This document shows, piece by piece, positions 43,205 through 52,317 of a stretch of DNA of 64,000 bases. The position numbers and the translations under genes were made by a program. How positions within the stretch are numbered: position 1 is the stretch's first letter; every line of letters starts with the position of its first letter. This DNA is from Parabacteroides acidifaciens. GTDB lineage: Bacteria; Bacteroidota; Bacteroidia; Bacteroidales; Tannerellaceae. Location of the stretch: contig NZ_QREV01000017.1 in assembly GCF_003363715.1 (NCBI RefSeq), forward strand, positions 23,897 to 87,896. Direction: 5' to 3'. Under the pieces are notes generated by a model that worked only from the letters and a program-made list of their open reading frames with translations, was not told where the DNA came from and made no database searches.

Positions 43205-44320
43205 ATGTTGAATAGAAACAAACTGATCTCTATCCTTGCCGGCATACTGTTTGCAACAAGCAGTATGCTGGCACAAAATAACGCCCAAATCAGCGCTGAC
43301 GAACTCATCTACAACTTCGGAACGATTGGAGAGTCCGACGGATTGGTCAGCCACGTCTTTACAGTCAAAAACACAGGTGACGGCCCGCTCGTCATCACAC
43401 GGATCACAGCCTCATGCGGTTGCACGCAACCGGAATGGTCCAAAGAGCCTATCGCCCCGGGAAAGACCGGAGAGGTGAAAGTGACCTACAACCCCAAAGG
43501 ACGTCCCGGCCCTTTCTACAAGACAATCGCGATCTACAGCAACGGAAAGAAAGGCAGTTTCTCGTTAGGCATCAAAGGTAACGTGACGCCCAAAGAGGCA
43601 CTCCCGATACTGATTTATCCGTACAGCATCGGCGACCTGAAACTGCAAACAAAGAATATCCTCTACAGCACGATTCGTCCCGAAGAGACTTTAGGGGAAA
43701 AAATCAGCGTAATCAATGAAGGAAAGACATCCCTGACCATCCATTTAGGGAAAACTGCCCATTACCTGAACGTCGTAGCCAACCCGACAAAGTTAGCTCC
43801 CGGCGAAACAGGCGAAATATCCATCCTGATGAATGCGAAAGAGGCTAAACGGAAGGGGCGCGTAGCAGACGAAATCCCCGTAACGATCGAGAGCATCGGA
43901 CAGAAGAAAGGGACGGAAGGCGAGATACACGTGGCCGCCAATATCATAGACGACTTCAGCAAACTGACCGCATCCGACAAGGCGAAAGCTCCGATAGCCC
44001 AGCTATCCGGCACGCTGCTCGACTTCGGCAAACTGCCCGATAAAAGTAGCTTCATCCCATTGGTCGGCGGAAGGGTCAGCGGCACGATCGACGTGACCAA
44101 CTCGGGCAAATCGCCGCTCATCATCTACAGCGCGACCTGCGATGATGAACGCGTAGCCATCTCCGGAGGTAAAAGAGAAATCAAACCGGGCACGACAGCC
44201 ACCTTCAAAGTGACCGTACGCCCTAAAGAGATAAAGACAAAGCTGGAAGCCCTTATCAACCTCGTATGCAACGACCCGAACGGTCCGGTACGGTTAGTGA
44301 AGGTGACAGCGGAGAAATAA
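43205..44320 (+). CDS. DUF1573 protein, long form
   Basis: 371 residues: signal peptide (about 1-22, FATSSMLAQN) and an N-terminal DUF1573 domain about 70 percent like the whole preceding protein (HVFTVKNTGDGPLVITRITA, then SCGCTQPEW, PIAPGKTGEVKVTYNPKGRP). Two further Ig-like repeats follow, one around 130-235 (TIRPEETLGEKISVINEG) and one at 255-371 (GTIDVTNSGKSPLIIYSATC). The pair arose by tandem duplication. An exact 15-bp inverted repeat follows at 44340. Confidence 0.88.
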   Translation: MLNRNKLISILAGILFATSSMLAQNNAQISADELIYNFGTIGESDGLVSHVFTVKNTGDGPLVITRITASCGCTQPEWSKEPIAPGKTGEVKVTYNPKGRPGPFYKTIAIYSNGKKGSFSLGIKGNVTPKEALPILIYPYSIGDLKLQTKNILYSTIRPEETLGEKISVINEGKTSLTIHLGKTAHYLNVVANPTKLAPGETGEISILMNAKEAKRKGRVADEIPVTIESIGQKKGTEGEIHVAANIIDDFSKLTASDKAKAPIAQLSGTLLDFGKLPDKSSFIPLVGGRVSGTIDVTNSGKSPLIIYSATCDDERVAISGGKREIKPGTTATFKVTVRPKEIKTKLEALINLVCNDPNGPVRLVKVTAEK

Positions 44321-44339
44321 TATGCCAATTATTCAATAT

Positions 44340-44393
44340 GCCAATATGCCAATGCAGAGAAAGACTTCTTAATTGGCACATTGGCATATTGGC
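44340..44393. terminator. Exact 15-bp inverted repeat, likely terminator
   Basis: GCCAATATGCCAATG and CATTGGCATATTGGC are perfect complements 24 bp apart. The left arm is itself part of a direct repeat of ATGCCAAT (from 44322). It lies between the DUF1573 and MeaB genes. Confidence 0.6.
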
Positions 44394-44413
44394 AAACTAA
44401 ATAATTATTTATT

Positions 44414-45514
44414 ATGGAACATCCCGAAAACGACGATCTATACAAAGGATTAAAGGTAAACAAGGGAGTAGCTGACGTACCGACAGTCAATCCTTATCTG
44501 AAAAGAAGAGTTCAACGCAAAGAATATACGCCTTCCGAGTTTGTGGAAGGAATCCTGAAAGGAGACATAACGATCCTCAGCCAGGCTGTGACACTGGTGG
44601 AAAGCGCCAAATATGAACACCAGCAGGTTGCACAGGAAATTATTGAGAAATGCCTGCCGCATGCCGGCAAGTCCGTCCGTATCGGTATCACCGGAGTGCC
44701 GGGAGCCGGCAAAAGTACGTCTATCGATGCATTCGGCATGCACCTGATTAACGAAGGACGCAAGCTGGCAGTCCTGGCGATCGACCCGAGCAGCGAGCGT
44801 TCGAAAGGCAGCATCCTTGGCGACAAGACCCGTATGGAGGCGTTGTCGCGCGAGAAGAATGCCTTTATACGCCCTTCACCATCGGCCGGTTCGTTGGGAG
44901 GCGTGGCACGTAAGACACGCGAGACGATTGTCCTTTGCGAAGCCGCCGGATTCGACACGGTATTTGTCGAAACGGTCGGTGTCGGACAGAGTGAGACGGC
45001 TGTCCATTCGATGGTCGATTTCTTCCTGCTGATCCAGCTTGCCGGTACCGGTGACGAACTGCAAGGCATCAAGCGCGGTATCATGGAAATGGCAGACGGC
45101 ATCATTATCAACAAGGCGGATGGCGACAATATCGAAAAGGCGAACCTTGCCGCCGCGCAGTTCCGTAACGCCCTGCATCTGTTTCCGGCGCCGGAATCCG
45201 GTTGGTTCCCGAAAGTATTGACGTACTCCGGATATTACAACTTGGGAATCAAGGAAATCTGGGATATGGTCGGCGAATACATGGAGTTCACCCAAAAGAA
45301 CGGTTACTTCAACTATAAGCGTAACGAGCAGGCAAAGTACTGGATGTATGAAAGCATCAACGACACGCTTCGCGAAAAGTTCTATCACAACCCGGCTGTC
45401 GAAGGTATGTTAGGCGTGACCGAACAGCAGGTATTGAACAACGAAATCAGTTCGTTCGTCGCGGCTAAGCGGATGATGGATTTGTTCTTGGATAACTTGT
45501 CCGGAAAGAAATAA
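44414..45514 (+). CDS. meaB: Methylmalonyl-CoA mutase-associated GTPase MeaB
   Basis: 366 residues, a G3E-family metallochaperone. Walker A is GITGVPGAGKSTSIDAFG (about 95-112), with AIDPSSERSKGSILGDKTRM, VFVETVGVGQSE (switch) and IINKADGDN (base recognition, about 237). It loads and protects the adenosylcobalamin cofactor of methylmalonyl-CoA mutase, used by Bacteroidales to make propionate via succinate. The mutase genes are not in this window. A foldback element follows its 3' end. Confidence 0.95.
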   Translation: MEHPENDDLYKGLKVNKGVADVPTVNPYLKRRVQRKEYTPSEFVEGILKGDITILSQAVTLVESAKYEHQQVAQEIIEKCLPHAGKSVRIGITGVPGAGKSTSIDAFGMHLINEGRKLAVLAIDPSSERSKGSILGDKTRMEALSREKNAFIRPSPSAGSLGGVARKTRETIVLCEAAGFDTVFVETVGVGQSETAVHSMVDFFLLIQLAGTGDELQGIKRGIMEMADGIIINKADGDNIEKANLAAAQFRNALHLFPAPESGWFPKVLTYSGYYNLGIKEIWDMVGEYMEFTQKNGYFNYKRNEQAKYWMYESINDTLREKFYHNPAVEGMLGVTEQQVLNNEISSFVAAKRMMDLFLDNLSGKK

Positions 45515-45520
45515 AGAGTC

Positions 45521-45625
45521 CTTGTCCCCGCGCTTGACGCGGGGCCGCAAAAGGGCAGGCTTTATTAATCAGTTGTTTATACTGCCGGTTCTAATGCGAT
45601 CCCGCGTCAAGCGCGGGAACGGGAC
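45521..45625. repeat. Foldback repeat, copy 1 (left of the phosphoesterase gene)
   Basis: CTTGTCCCCGCGCTTGACGC, then GGGGCCGCAAAAG, about 40 variable bases, and GATCCCGCGTCAAGCGCGGG. The two ends are mutually complementary and each is also a hairpin on its own. Almost the same element lies at 48083-48185 in the same orientation. Confidence 0.88.
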
Positions 45626-45659
45626 AGTTTTGACGCATCTCACTTTTATCTAAATTATC

Positions 45660-48062
45660 ATGAAAAAGAAAAAACTTATACTGCTATTACTAAGTTGTGC
45701 CGCGTTTGCGCCGGTAAGCGCCGCCTATCAGGGCCGCGTGTATGTAGATGCCAACCGGAACGGAGTCTACGACAAAGGAGAGAAAGTATTGAAAGACGTC
45801 CGGGTTTCCGACGGGCTGAACGTTGTGAGGACAAATGCCGAAGGTCTTTATACGCTTCCCGGACACGAACGGGAACGTTTCATCTTCATCACGACGCCTT
45901 CAGGATATAAGACGGATAACCGGTATTACCGGCGGATCAGCGGGGAAGAACAAACCTACGACTTCGGGCTGCAACCCTGGAAAGGACGCATCCGGCCGGA
46001 CGGTAGCCACAAGTTTATCCACATCTCCGACACCGAAATATTCAACACCGACGATCAGGAAAGCTGGGCGAACAACATCCGGGATTACGCCGCCAACCAG
46101 GAAATCGCCTTTATCATCCATACCGGCGATATCTGCTACGAGAACGGATTGAAGAACCATATCCATCTGATGAATACATCGAACATGGACTGCCCGATGT
46201 TTTACTGCCTCGGCAACCACGACCTGGTAAAAGGGAAGTACGGGGAAGAGGTCTTTGAAAGTGTCTACGGGCCGGTCTACTATTCCTTCGACTTCGGCAA
46301 CGTCCACTATATCGTCACGCCCATGGCGGGAGGCGACCATCAGCCGGGTTACACGAAAGAAGACGTCTATCGCTGGCTGAAGAATGACCTGGCAGAAATC
46401 CCGGCAGGCAAACCGGTCATTGCGTTCAATCACGACCTGCTGACCTCCGGGGATGAATTCGTATTCGGCATCAGCGACAGCGAGCAGATCAACCTGAACG
46501 AACACAATCTGAAAGCCTGGCTCTACGGACACTGGCACAATCACTTTGTCCGCAAGCAAGGAGATGTCCTGACTATTTCGACGGCGACACTCGACAAAGG
46601 CGGCATCGACCACTCGACCTCCGCCTTCCGCGTGATAGACGTGGACCGGAAAGGAGATGTCCGGACAGCGCTTCGCTATACATATATAGATAAGTCTATC
46701 GAAATAGCGTCTATCTCCAATGATGCGTGTGCAATCACTGCGGACGGAAAACTCCCGGTCTCGGTCAACGCCTACAACGCGGTTGCGCCTGCCACGCGTG
46801 TCACCTACAATTGCACGGCAGACGGGAAAACAGTCATCCCGGAAACGCAGCTTTCCCAAAACACGGACTGGAACTGGTCGGGCACGGCCAAACTGCCGGC
46901 AGCCTGCAAAGGCAAGCGTGTTTTCATCACCGCCAAAGCAGTGTTCAACAACGGAGAAACAGCCGTCAGCCGCTCTTCCTTCCTGTACGGGCCGGCGGAG
47001 ACAGCTAATACGCCGCAGCTTGCCTGGATACGCAATGTCAATGCAAACTTATACTTTGCCTCTCCGGTCATTGCCGGCGGAAAAGTATATGTCGCTTCCC
47101 TCGACGAAGACTTAAAAGGGGAAGGCGCAGTCTCCGCCCTGGATGCAAACTCCGGCGAACTGCTATGGAAATGCCCGGTGCGCAACTCCATCAAGAACGC
47201 GATTGCCGTAGACGGCGGAACGGTCTTCGCGCAAGATGCGGAAGGCTATTTATATGCAATCGACGCACAAACCGGAATACGGAAATGGGACAGGAAAATG
47301 AATGTAGCCGGACTACCCGTGCTTGTCGACGGACTGACAGCCGCCAACGGCATCGTCTATGCAGGCAGCGGAAAAGGATTCGGGGCATACAACGGAAAGA
47401 CGGGCGAACCGCTCTGGCTGAACAAAGGCTGGGCACAAGGCGAGGCGACCACTTCAAGGCCATTGTTAGCTGACGGAGTAATCGTTTCGGGCGCCAACTG
47501 GCGAGGCTTCTACGGCAACGATGCGAAAACGGGCGAGCTACTCTGGAAACTCGATAAGGACGGAATCACTGACCGGGGCGCCACGCCTGCGCTGGTCGAC
47601 GGCTTGCTCTACGTCGCCGCCCGCAAGTCTCTCTTTATCATCGACAGCCGTTCGGGTAGAGTCGTCGTCCGCAAAGAGCTGCCGTTCAACGTACAGGTAA
47701 ACTCGACTCCGTTAGTCACCGACGACTTGATTATTGTCGGCACGCAGACCGATGGCATGGTTGCACTCGACCGCCAGACTTTCGAGGTCAAATGGACAGC
47801 CCGGACATCGCCTGCCTTAGTTTACACCGCACCCTATTCGCGCCATCCGGCAGCAACAATCGAAACAAGCCCTGTCCTAATCGGCAAGACCGTCTACTTC
47901 GGAGCTTCCGACGGAATCATCTACGGAGTGGATAAAGAGAGCGGACGGACAATTTGGAAACATAAAACGGGAGCACCTTTATTCTCCACGCTAACAACTG
48001 ACGGCAGGATGATCTTCGCCGCCGACTTCGGAGGGAATGTTTATGCTTTCAACATAAACTAA
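45660..48062 (+). CDS. Metallophosphoesterase fused to a PQQ-type beta-propeller
   Basis: 800 residues with a signal peptide (about 1-21, CAAFAPVSAA). An SdrD-B-like domain (VYVDANRNGVYDKGEKVLKD, about 24-95) is followed by a calcineurin-like phosphoesterase (about 110-330): HISDTEIF, HTGDICYENG, CLGNHDLVKG, FNHDLL and YGHWHNHF. The first motif has Glu where D-x-H is usual. A linker sandwich (about 350-445) leads to a C-terminal propeller with PQQ-like blades (VYVASLDEDLKGEGAVSALD, ANSGELLWKC, KTGELLWKLD, ESGRTIWKHKT). Close relatives are annotated as calcineurin-like phosphoesterases of unknown substrate. Identical repeats flank the gene on both sides. Confidence 0.9.
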   Translation: MKKKKLILLLLSCAAFAPVSAAYQGRVYVDANRNGVYDKGEKVLKDVRVSDGLNVVRTNAEGLYTLPGHERERFIFITTPSGYKTDNRYYRRISGEEQTYDFGLQPWKGRIRPDGSHKFIHISDTEIFNTDDQESWANNIRDYAANQEIAFIIHTGDICYENGLKNHIHLMNTSNMDCPMFYCLGNHDLVKGKYGEEVFESVYGPVYYSFDFGNVHYIVTPMAGGDHQPGYTKEDVYRWLKNDLAEIPAGKPVIAFNHDLLTSGDEFVFGISDSEQINLNEHNLKAWLYGHWHNHFVRKQGDVLTISTATLDKGGIDHSTSAFRVIDVDRKGDVRTALRYTYIDKSIEIASISNDACAITADGKLPVSVNAYNAVAPATRVTYNCTADGKTVIPETQLSQNTDWNWSGTAKLPAACKGKRVFITAKAVFNNGETAVSRSSFLYGPAETANTPQLAWIRNVNANLYFASPVIAGGKVYVASLDEDLKGEGAVSALDANSGELLWKCPVRNSIKNAIAVDGGTVFAQDAEGYLYAIDAQTGIRKWDRKMNVAGLPVLVDGLTAANGIVYAGSGKGFGAYNGKTGEPLWLNKGWAQGEATTSRPLLADGVIVSGANWRGFYGNDAKTGELLWKLDKDGITDRGATPALVDGLLYVAARKSLFIIDSRSGRVVVRKELPFNVQVNSTPLVTDDLIIVGTQTDGMVALDRQTFEVKWTARTSPALVYTAPYSRHPAATIETSPVLIGKTVYFGASDGIIYGVDKESGRTIWKHKTGAPLFSTLTTDGRMIFAADFGGNVYAFNIN

Positions 48063-48082
48063 AAGGAGTCAAAAGGGATCAC

Positions 48083-48185
48083 CTTGTCCCCGCGCTTGAC
48101 GCGGGGCCGCAAAAGAACAGGCCTTATCAATTAGGTTTATACGGCCGGCTTTAATGCGATCCCGCGTCAAGCGCGGGAACGAGGG
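48083..48185. repeat. Foldback repeat, copy 2 (right of the phosphoesterase gene)
   Basis: Same design and near-identical ends as 45521-45625 (CTTGTCCCCGCGCTTGACGC, then GATCCCGCGTCAAGCGCGGG), in direct orientation, with a diverged centre. Here it lies between two convergent genes and may terminate both. Confidence 0.88.
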
Positions 48186-48203
48186 TTTTACACATCCCCT
48201 TTA

Positions 48204-49184
48204 TTAGATAGAGGAAACACGTAATGTGTCCAACAAATCGCGGTTTATCGGTTTGTCGTTCTTGATTGCTTTGGAGAAGGGAACGTAAACGATCTCATCG
48301 TTCTGGATGCCCATCATCACATTGCGCTGGTCATCCAGCAGAGCGTCGATAGCAGCAACGCCCATGCGGGTTGCTAAGATACGATCCTGAGCCGTCGGCG
48401 AACCACCGCGCTGCAAGTGTCCTAAGATGGAAACACGAACATCGAACTGCGGATATTCCTTCTTCACACGTTCAGCCACGCCCATAGCGCCGCCGGTCAC
48501 TTCACTTTCCGCTACCAGCACGATACTACTGTTCTTCGATTTGCGGAAACCTGTTTCAATCATTTCTGCCAACTGGTCTTTCTCCATCGATATTTCCGGA
48601 ATAATGGCAGCTTCCGCACCCGAAGCAATCGCTCCGTTCAGGGCAAGGAAACCGGCATCGCGTCCCATCACTTCGATAAAGAACAGACGGTCGTGAGAAG
48701 TCGCCGTGTCACGAATCTTGTCCACACACTCCATAATCGTATTCAGAGCCGTGTCATAACCGATCGTAACATCAGTCCCAAACAAGTCATTATCGATCGT
48801 TCCGGGCAAGCCGACGATCGGGTAGTTAAATTCCTGCGCAAAGATACGGGCACCGGTCAAAGAGCCGTCGCCACCAATCGAAACCAGGGCATCGATTCCG
48901 TGCTCCATCAATCTGTCATAAGCCAGCTTACGGCCTTCCGGAGTCTTGAATTCCTCGCAACGGGCAGTCTTCAGGATCGTACCGCCGCGCTGGATAATAT
49001 TACTTACGTTCTGAGTCTTGAAATCTACAATTTCGTCGGTTATCAAACCCTTGTATCCACGATAGATACCTTTGACGGACATTCCGTTATAAATAGCGGA
49101 ACGTGTCACTGCCCGAATAGCAGCGTTCATTCCGGGAGCATCACCTCCGGACGTTAAAATGCCAATACACTTAACTGCAGACAT
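48204..49184 (-). CDS. pfkA: ATP-dependent 6-phosphofructokinase
   Basis: 326 residues, the usual size for bacterial PfkA (about 320). Motifs in order: [17 protein letters not shown] (about 8-24), [17 protein letters not shown] (about 103), [20 protein letters not shown] (about 125), [11 protein letters not shown] (about 170) and [15 protein letters not shown] (about 250). GGDGS (rather than GGDDT) indicates ATP as the donor. It is the last gene of a minus-strand neighbourhood porQ-cmk-ispH-pfkA. Confidence 0.97.
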   Translation of the reverse strand: MSAVKCIGILTSGGDAPGMNAAIRAVTRSAIYNGMSVKGIYRGYKGLITDEIVDFKTQNVSNIIQRGGTILKTARCEEFKTPEGRKLAYDRLMEHGIDALVSIGGDGSLTGARIFAQEFNYPIVGLPGTIDNDLFGTDVTIGYDTALNTIMECVDKIRDTATSHDRLFFIEVMGRDAGFLALNGAIASGAEAAIIPEISMEKDQLAEMIETGFRKSKNSSIVLVAESEVTGGAMGVAERVKKEYPQFDVRVSILGHLQRGGSPTAQDRILATRMGVAAIDALLDDQRNVMMGIQNDEIVYVPFSKAIKNDKPINRDLLDTLRVSSI

Positions 49185-49211
49185 AGCGTCTTATATTTTA
49201 ATTGTTCGCGG

Positions 49212-49219
49212 CAAAAGTA
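49212..49219 (-). promoter_or_regulatory. -7 box of the pfkA promoter
   Basis: Minus-strand TACTTTTG matches TAnnTTTG, 28 bp before the pfkA ATG at 49184. Confidence 0.6.
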
Positions 49220-49280
49220 ATAATTATTTGCCAAAATGCTGTCTTTTTTCCAAAACTTCATGCAATCTTAATCCGAAAAG

Positions 49281-50153
49281 TCAACGTCCGGAATTCAGTT
49301 CCCGGATGCGGACCGCCACTTCCTCCATCAACCACTTCGGTGTAGATGTGGCCCCGCACACGCCGACACTTCGCACGCCTTCCGGCAACGGCTCGGTAAT
49401 CTCTTTTGCCTCTGAGATAAAGACCGTATTCGGATTAGCTTTCCGGCATTCCTCCAACAACATCTTCCCGTTGGAGCTCTTCTTTCCGGCAACGAAATAA
49501 ACCCAGTCATGCCGGGACGCAAAGACTTTGATGTTCGGCAACCGGTTCGCCACCTGCCGACAGATCGTATCGAAATATTCGAACTGCACGCCGTCCGCCA
49601 TGCGTTGTTGGATGGCCGTCACCACCTCGCGGAAACCGTCGAGCGACTTAGTCGTCTGGGAGAACAAGCAGATATTCCGGTTAAAATCCAGCCGGTCCAG
49701 GTCCTGCACCTTCTCGATGACGATAGCCGTGCCTTCCGTCTGCCCGACCAGGCCGTTCACCTCGGCATGTCCTTTCTTTCCGTAGATCACAACCTGCGTA
49801 TGGCTGTCGCGCGTCGCTTCGTAGCATTTATGAATCTTGCGTTGCAGGCGGAGCACAACGGGACAGGTCGCATCCACAATCGTGATGTTGTTCCGCCGGG
49901 CGATCTCATACGTCGAAGGCGGTTCGCCGTGCGCACGGAGCAGCACCTTTTCCCCTTCGAGGCGGCTGAACTCGTCGTGTCCGATCGTCCGCAGGCCCGA
50001 AGCCTCGAGCCGTTCCACTTCGAGGCTGTTGTGCACGATGTCCCCGAGGCAATACAACGTATTCGTATTCTTCAGTTCGCGTTCGGCACTTTCGATAGCC
50101 GTCACCACACCGAAGCAAAAGCCGGAACCGTTATCTATCTCGACTTCTATCAT
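49281..50153 (-). CDS. ispH: 4-hydroxy-3-methylbut-2-enyl diphosphate reductase
   Basis: 290 residues from the ATG at 50153 (MIEVEIDNGSGFCFGV), which starts 2 bp after the cmk stop. The three cluster-binding cysteines are in GSGFCFGV (about 12), VDATCPVV (about 98) and FDTICRQVA (about 190). The conserved LRAHGEPP (about 75), GLVGQTEGT and SGASTP-type GATSTPKWLMEE are also present. It makes IPP and DMAPP in the last step of the MEP pathway. The polyprenyl synthase at 53072 uses these products. Confidence 0.96.
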   Translation of the reverse strand: MIEVEIDNGSGFCFGVVTAIESAERELKNTNTLYCLGDIVHNSLEVERLEASGLRTIGHDEFSRLEGEKVLLRAHGEPPSTYEIARRNNITIVDATCPVVLRLQRKIHKCYEATRDSHTQVVIYGKKGHAEVNGLVGQTEGTAIVIEKVQDLDRLDFNRNICLFSQTTKSLDGFREVVTAIQQRMADGVQFEYFDTICRQVANRLPNIKVFASRHDWVYFVAGKKSSNGKMLLEECRKANPNTVFISEAKEITEPLPEGVRSVGVCGATSTPKWLMEEVAVRIRELNSGR

Positions 50154-50155
50154 AA

Positions 50156-50848
50156 TCAATCCGCCGTTATGACTTTCTTATACTGTTCCAACAGCCAGGC
50201 TTTCTGCTCGGCAATCGTCATCTGCGAGTTATCCAACTCCAGCGCGTCGTCGGCTTTACGGAGCGGACTTTCCGCGCGCGTCATATCGATATGGTCACGT
50301 GTCTTTACATTTTCAAGCACTTCCTCGAAAGAAGCCGCCTCACCTTTGGCCTTCAGTTCGTCCAGACGGCGCTGGGCACGCACTTCGGGGCTGGCTGTCA
50401 CGTATATCTTCAGTTCCGCATCCGGGAAGACAACCGTTCCGATATCCCGTCCGTCCATCACGATTCCTTTCGCACGGCCCATCTCCTGTTGCTTGGCAAC
50501 CATCGCACGGCGCACAAAACCCAACGCGGCGATCGGGCTTACCCGGTTGGCTACTTCCATTCCCCGGATTTCCTTTTCCACCTTTACACCGTTCAGATAC
50601 GTGTCGGGCCGTCCGGTTTCCGGATTCAGGCGGAAGGAAATATCGATGTCGTTCATCGCGGCCTGCAACTTCGGCTCGTCGATCCCGCCGTCCGTAAAGA
50701 ATCCATGTTGCAGGCTGTACAACGTCACGGCGCGATACATCGCCCCGGTATCGATATAGGTATAACCCAGCTCCTTCGCCAGGTCTTTCGCCATCGTGCT
50801 CTTCCCGGTAGAAGAGACACCGTCTATCGCTATAATTATCTTTTTCAT
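50156..50848 (-). CDS. cmk: Cytidylate kinase
   Basis: 230 residues, normal length. Walker A is [20 protein letters not shown] (about 6-25), followed by [17 protein letters not shown], the NMP-binding region [20 protein letters not shown], and [20 protein letters not shown] (about 130-150). It phosphorylates CMP and dCMP. It is translationally close to ispH (2 bp) and has its own promoter box. The palindromic array lies upstream of this promoter. Confidence 0.96.
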   Translation of the reverse strand: MKKIIIAIDGVSSTGKSTMAKDLAKELGYTYIDTGAMYRAVTLYSLQHGFFTDGGIDEPKLQAAMNDIDISFRLNPETGRPDTYLNGVKVEKEIRGMEVANRVSPIAALGFVRRAMVAKQQEMGRAKGIVMDGRDIGTVVFPDAELKIYVTASPEVRAQRRLDELKAKGEAASFEEVLENVKTRDHIDMTRAESPLRKADDALELDNSQMTIAEQKAWLLEQYKKVITAD

Positions 50849-50878
50849 CGTTCGATATTATATTAATGTAAGAGGATA

Positions 50879-50886
50879 CAAATATA
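50879..50886 (-). promoter_or_regulatory. -7 box of the cmk-ispH promoter
   Basis: Minus-strand TATATTTG matches TAnnTTTG, about 31 bp before the cmk ATG at 50848. Confidence 0.65.
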
Positions 50887-50957
50887 CAACAGTTTGCGGC
50901 TCCCTTCTGCATAATTTATCCGATTCATCCTCGTCCGTTAACATTTTCCAGCCATTC

Positions 50958-51052
50958 CATTAGTTGTCCGCTTGGTGGCGAACGATCGTTCGCTTGCCGC
51001 CGGACGATCGTTCACCGCCAAGCGGACGATCGTTCACCGGGCGGCGGACAAC
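50958..51052. repeat. Tandem palindromic array, exact 22-bp period, second locus
   Basis: GAACGATCGTTC (50980), GGACGATCGTTC (51002) and GGACGATCGTTC (51024) start exactly 22 bp apart. The left end is the half-unit GTTGTCCG (50964-50970) and the right end GGACAAC (51046, again +22). Linkers are GCTTGCCGCC, ACCGCCAAGC and ACCGGGCGGC. Layout, period, three-unit number and TTGTCCG/CGGACAA ends equal those at 16014-16112, while the core (CGATCG) is different. Confidence 0.85.
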
Positions 51053-51102
51053 TTACGAGACGTTAGTAAAAGGATAAAAGGTGCCCATGAAAAGGACAGT
51101 CC

Positions 51103-52095
51103 TTAGAAATCGCTGATCGTAGTAGAGATACTCAGCATCATGGAAAGAGCCGACGGATGATATTTGGCAACCGAAACGCCCACGTCGAACATCTTGATCT
51201 TCACACCGGCGCCACCGGAGAAACCGGCAAGGGCATTCCCGCCCTGCAGCTTCATGTCCAAAGCCGTCTTGGGATTATATCCGACGCCGAGCCAGAAGTT
51301 CTCGGAAGGGACATAATCGACGCCGATCACCATGTGTTTGATGAAAGACTTGAAGAAATTGTCTTCCTTGTATGTATTGTCGGTGTCGTCCACATAATCG
51401 AGCTTCCACTTAGTCAGGTATTGGGCGGTCAGCGACAGGCGGATCGGAGCGTGTGCCATCCGCTTTGTGATTCCCATCTGGATATCCCAGGGCATCTTCT
51501 GCCTTTCGTCTTCATACGCCTTCAGTTGTGCCCCGATATTCTTGAAGGCAAAGCCGAAAGAGAACTCCTTTTCCGAATTATAATAGCTCAACCCGGCATC
51601 GACAGCCAGCCCCATCGAGGTGTAATCTCCTATGCCGGAATAGAGAAACTTGAGTGCGACCCCGCCGCGCCAGCGTTCGGAAAGGTCGTATGAGAAGAAA
51701 CCGTTCACGCTGATATCCTTAGCCGTAAAATCGCCCGTCGGAAGTCCTTCCACCGACATGCCCCGGATATTTCCCTGGCTGAAGAACGAAGCTCCCACGC
51801 CCCAGGCCGCTTTTTCCTTCAATGCGCGGGTGAAAAGGGCGCTGCCGACATTGATATCCGATATATAATTCAAGTAGTTCAAGTTGACCATCTTATCCAT
51901 TTCCGCCCCCAATAAGGCCGGGTTATGAAAGATCAGCGAAGGGTCCCGCTCGATCAGCGACATCGTATTGCCGCCCATCGCGTTCGCCCTTGCCGAAGAC
52001 GGATAACGCAGGAACGTGTATCCGGCATCGCCGGTCTGGGCAACGGCAGCCTGTAACAGAAAGGAAAAGAAGAATATAAACAGAAAATGTCTCAT
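51103..52095 (-). CDS. porQ: PorQ-like type IX secretion protein
   Basis: 330 residues from the ATG at 52095 (MRHFLFIFFFSFLLQAAVAQ, a clear signal peptide); a longer frame from 52212 starts upstream of the promoter box. It shows the PorV/PorQ barrel pattern: TFLRYPSSARANAMGGNTMS, IFHNPALL, LNYLNYISDINVGS, and a final KYHPSALSMMLSISTTISDF-type strand. PorQ is an outer-membrane component used for surface attachment of type IX cargo proteins. In Bacteroidetes it is often next to cmk, as here, which supports the name. Whether the organism has a complete type IX system cannot be told from this window. Confidence 0.85.
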   Translation of the reverse strand: MRHFLFIFFFSFLLQAAVAQTGDAGYTFLRYPSSARANAMGGNTMSLIERDPSLIFHNPALLGAEMDKMVNLNYLNYISDINVGSALFTRALKEKAAWGVGASFFSQGNIRGMSVEGLPTGDFTAKDISVNGFFSYDLSERWRGGVALKFLYSGIGDYTSMGLAVDAGLSYYNSEKEFSFGFAFKNIGAQLKAYEDERQKMPWDIQMGITKRMAHAPIRLSLTAQYLTKWKLDYVDDTDNTYKEDNFFKSFIKHMVIGVDYVPSENFWLGVGYNPKTALDMKLQGGNALAGFSGGAGVKIKMFDVGVSVAKYHPSALSMMLSISTTISDF

Positions 52096-52116
52096 ATTTA
52101 TCTGGTAAAATGCGTA

Positions 52117-52124
52117 CAAAGATA
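52117..52124 (-). promoter_or_regulatory. -7 box of the porQ promoter
   Basis: Minus-strand TATCTTTG matches TAnnTTTG, about 22 bp before the porQ ATG at 52095. Confidence 0.6.
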
Positions 52125-52272
52125 ATAAATGCGGGCATATAACATCCCAATTACAGAAACGGGAAAAACCGGAAAAAGGTATATGGAAGCTATTATTTTT
52201 ATTTCCAGTCAAAAAAAAAGTAAAAATGCATCAGTATTTAATACGAATCGTTCGGATTTAGAAAATAATCCG

Positions 52273-52280
52273 TATATTTG
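52273..52280 (+). promoter_or_regulatory. -7 box of the tonB-type gene promoter
   Basis: TATATTTG matches TAnnTTTG, about 38 bp before the ATG at 52318. Confidence 0.65.
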
Positions 52281-52317
52281 TCGCAAAAGAAAAACACATC
52301 TTTAAACATTAAGAGAT

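Noticed and set aside
45900..46859. Minus-strand frame of 319 codons
   Set aside because: It is the antisense of the phosphoesterase gene, without start signals or family similarity.
49509..50759. Long plus-strand frame of 416 codons
   Set aside because: It lies opposite ispH and cmk, both certain genes, and its translation has no recognisable domain.
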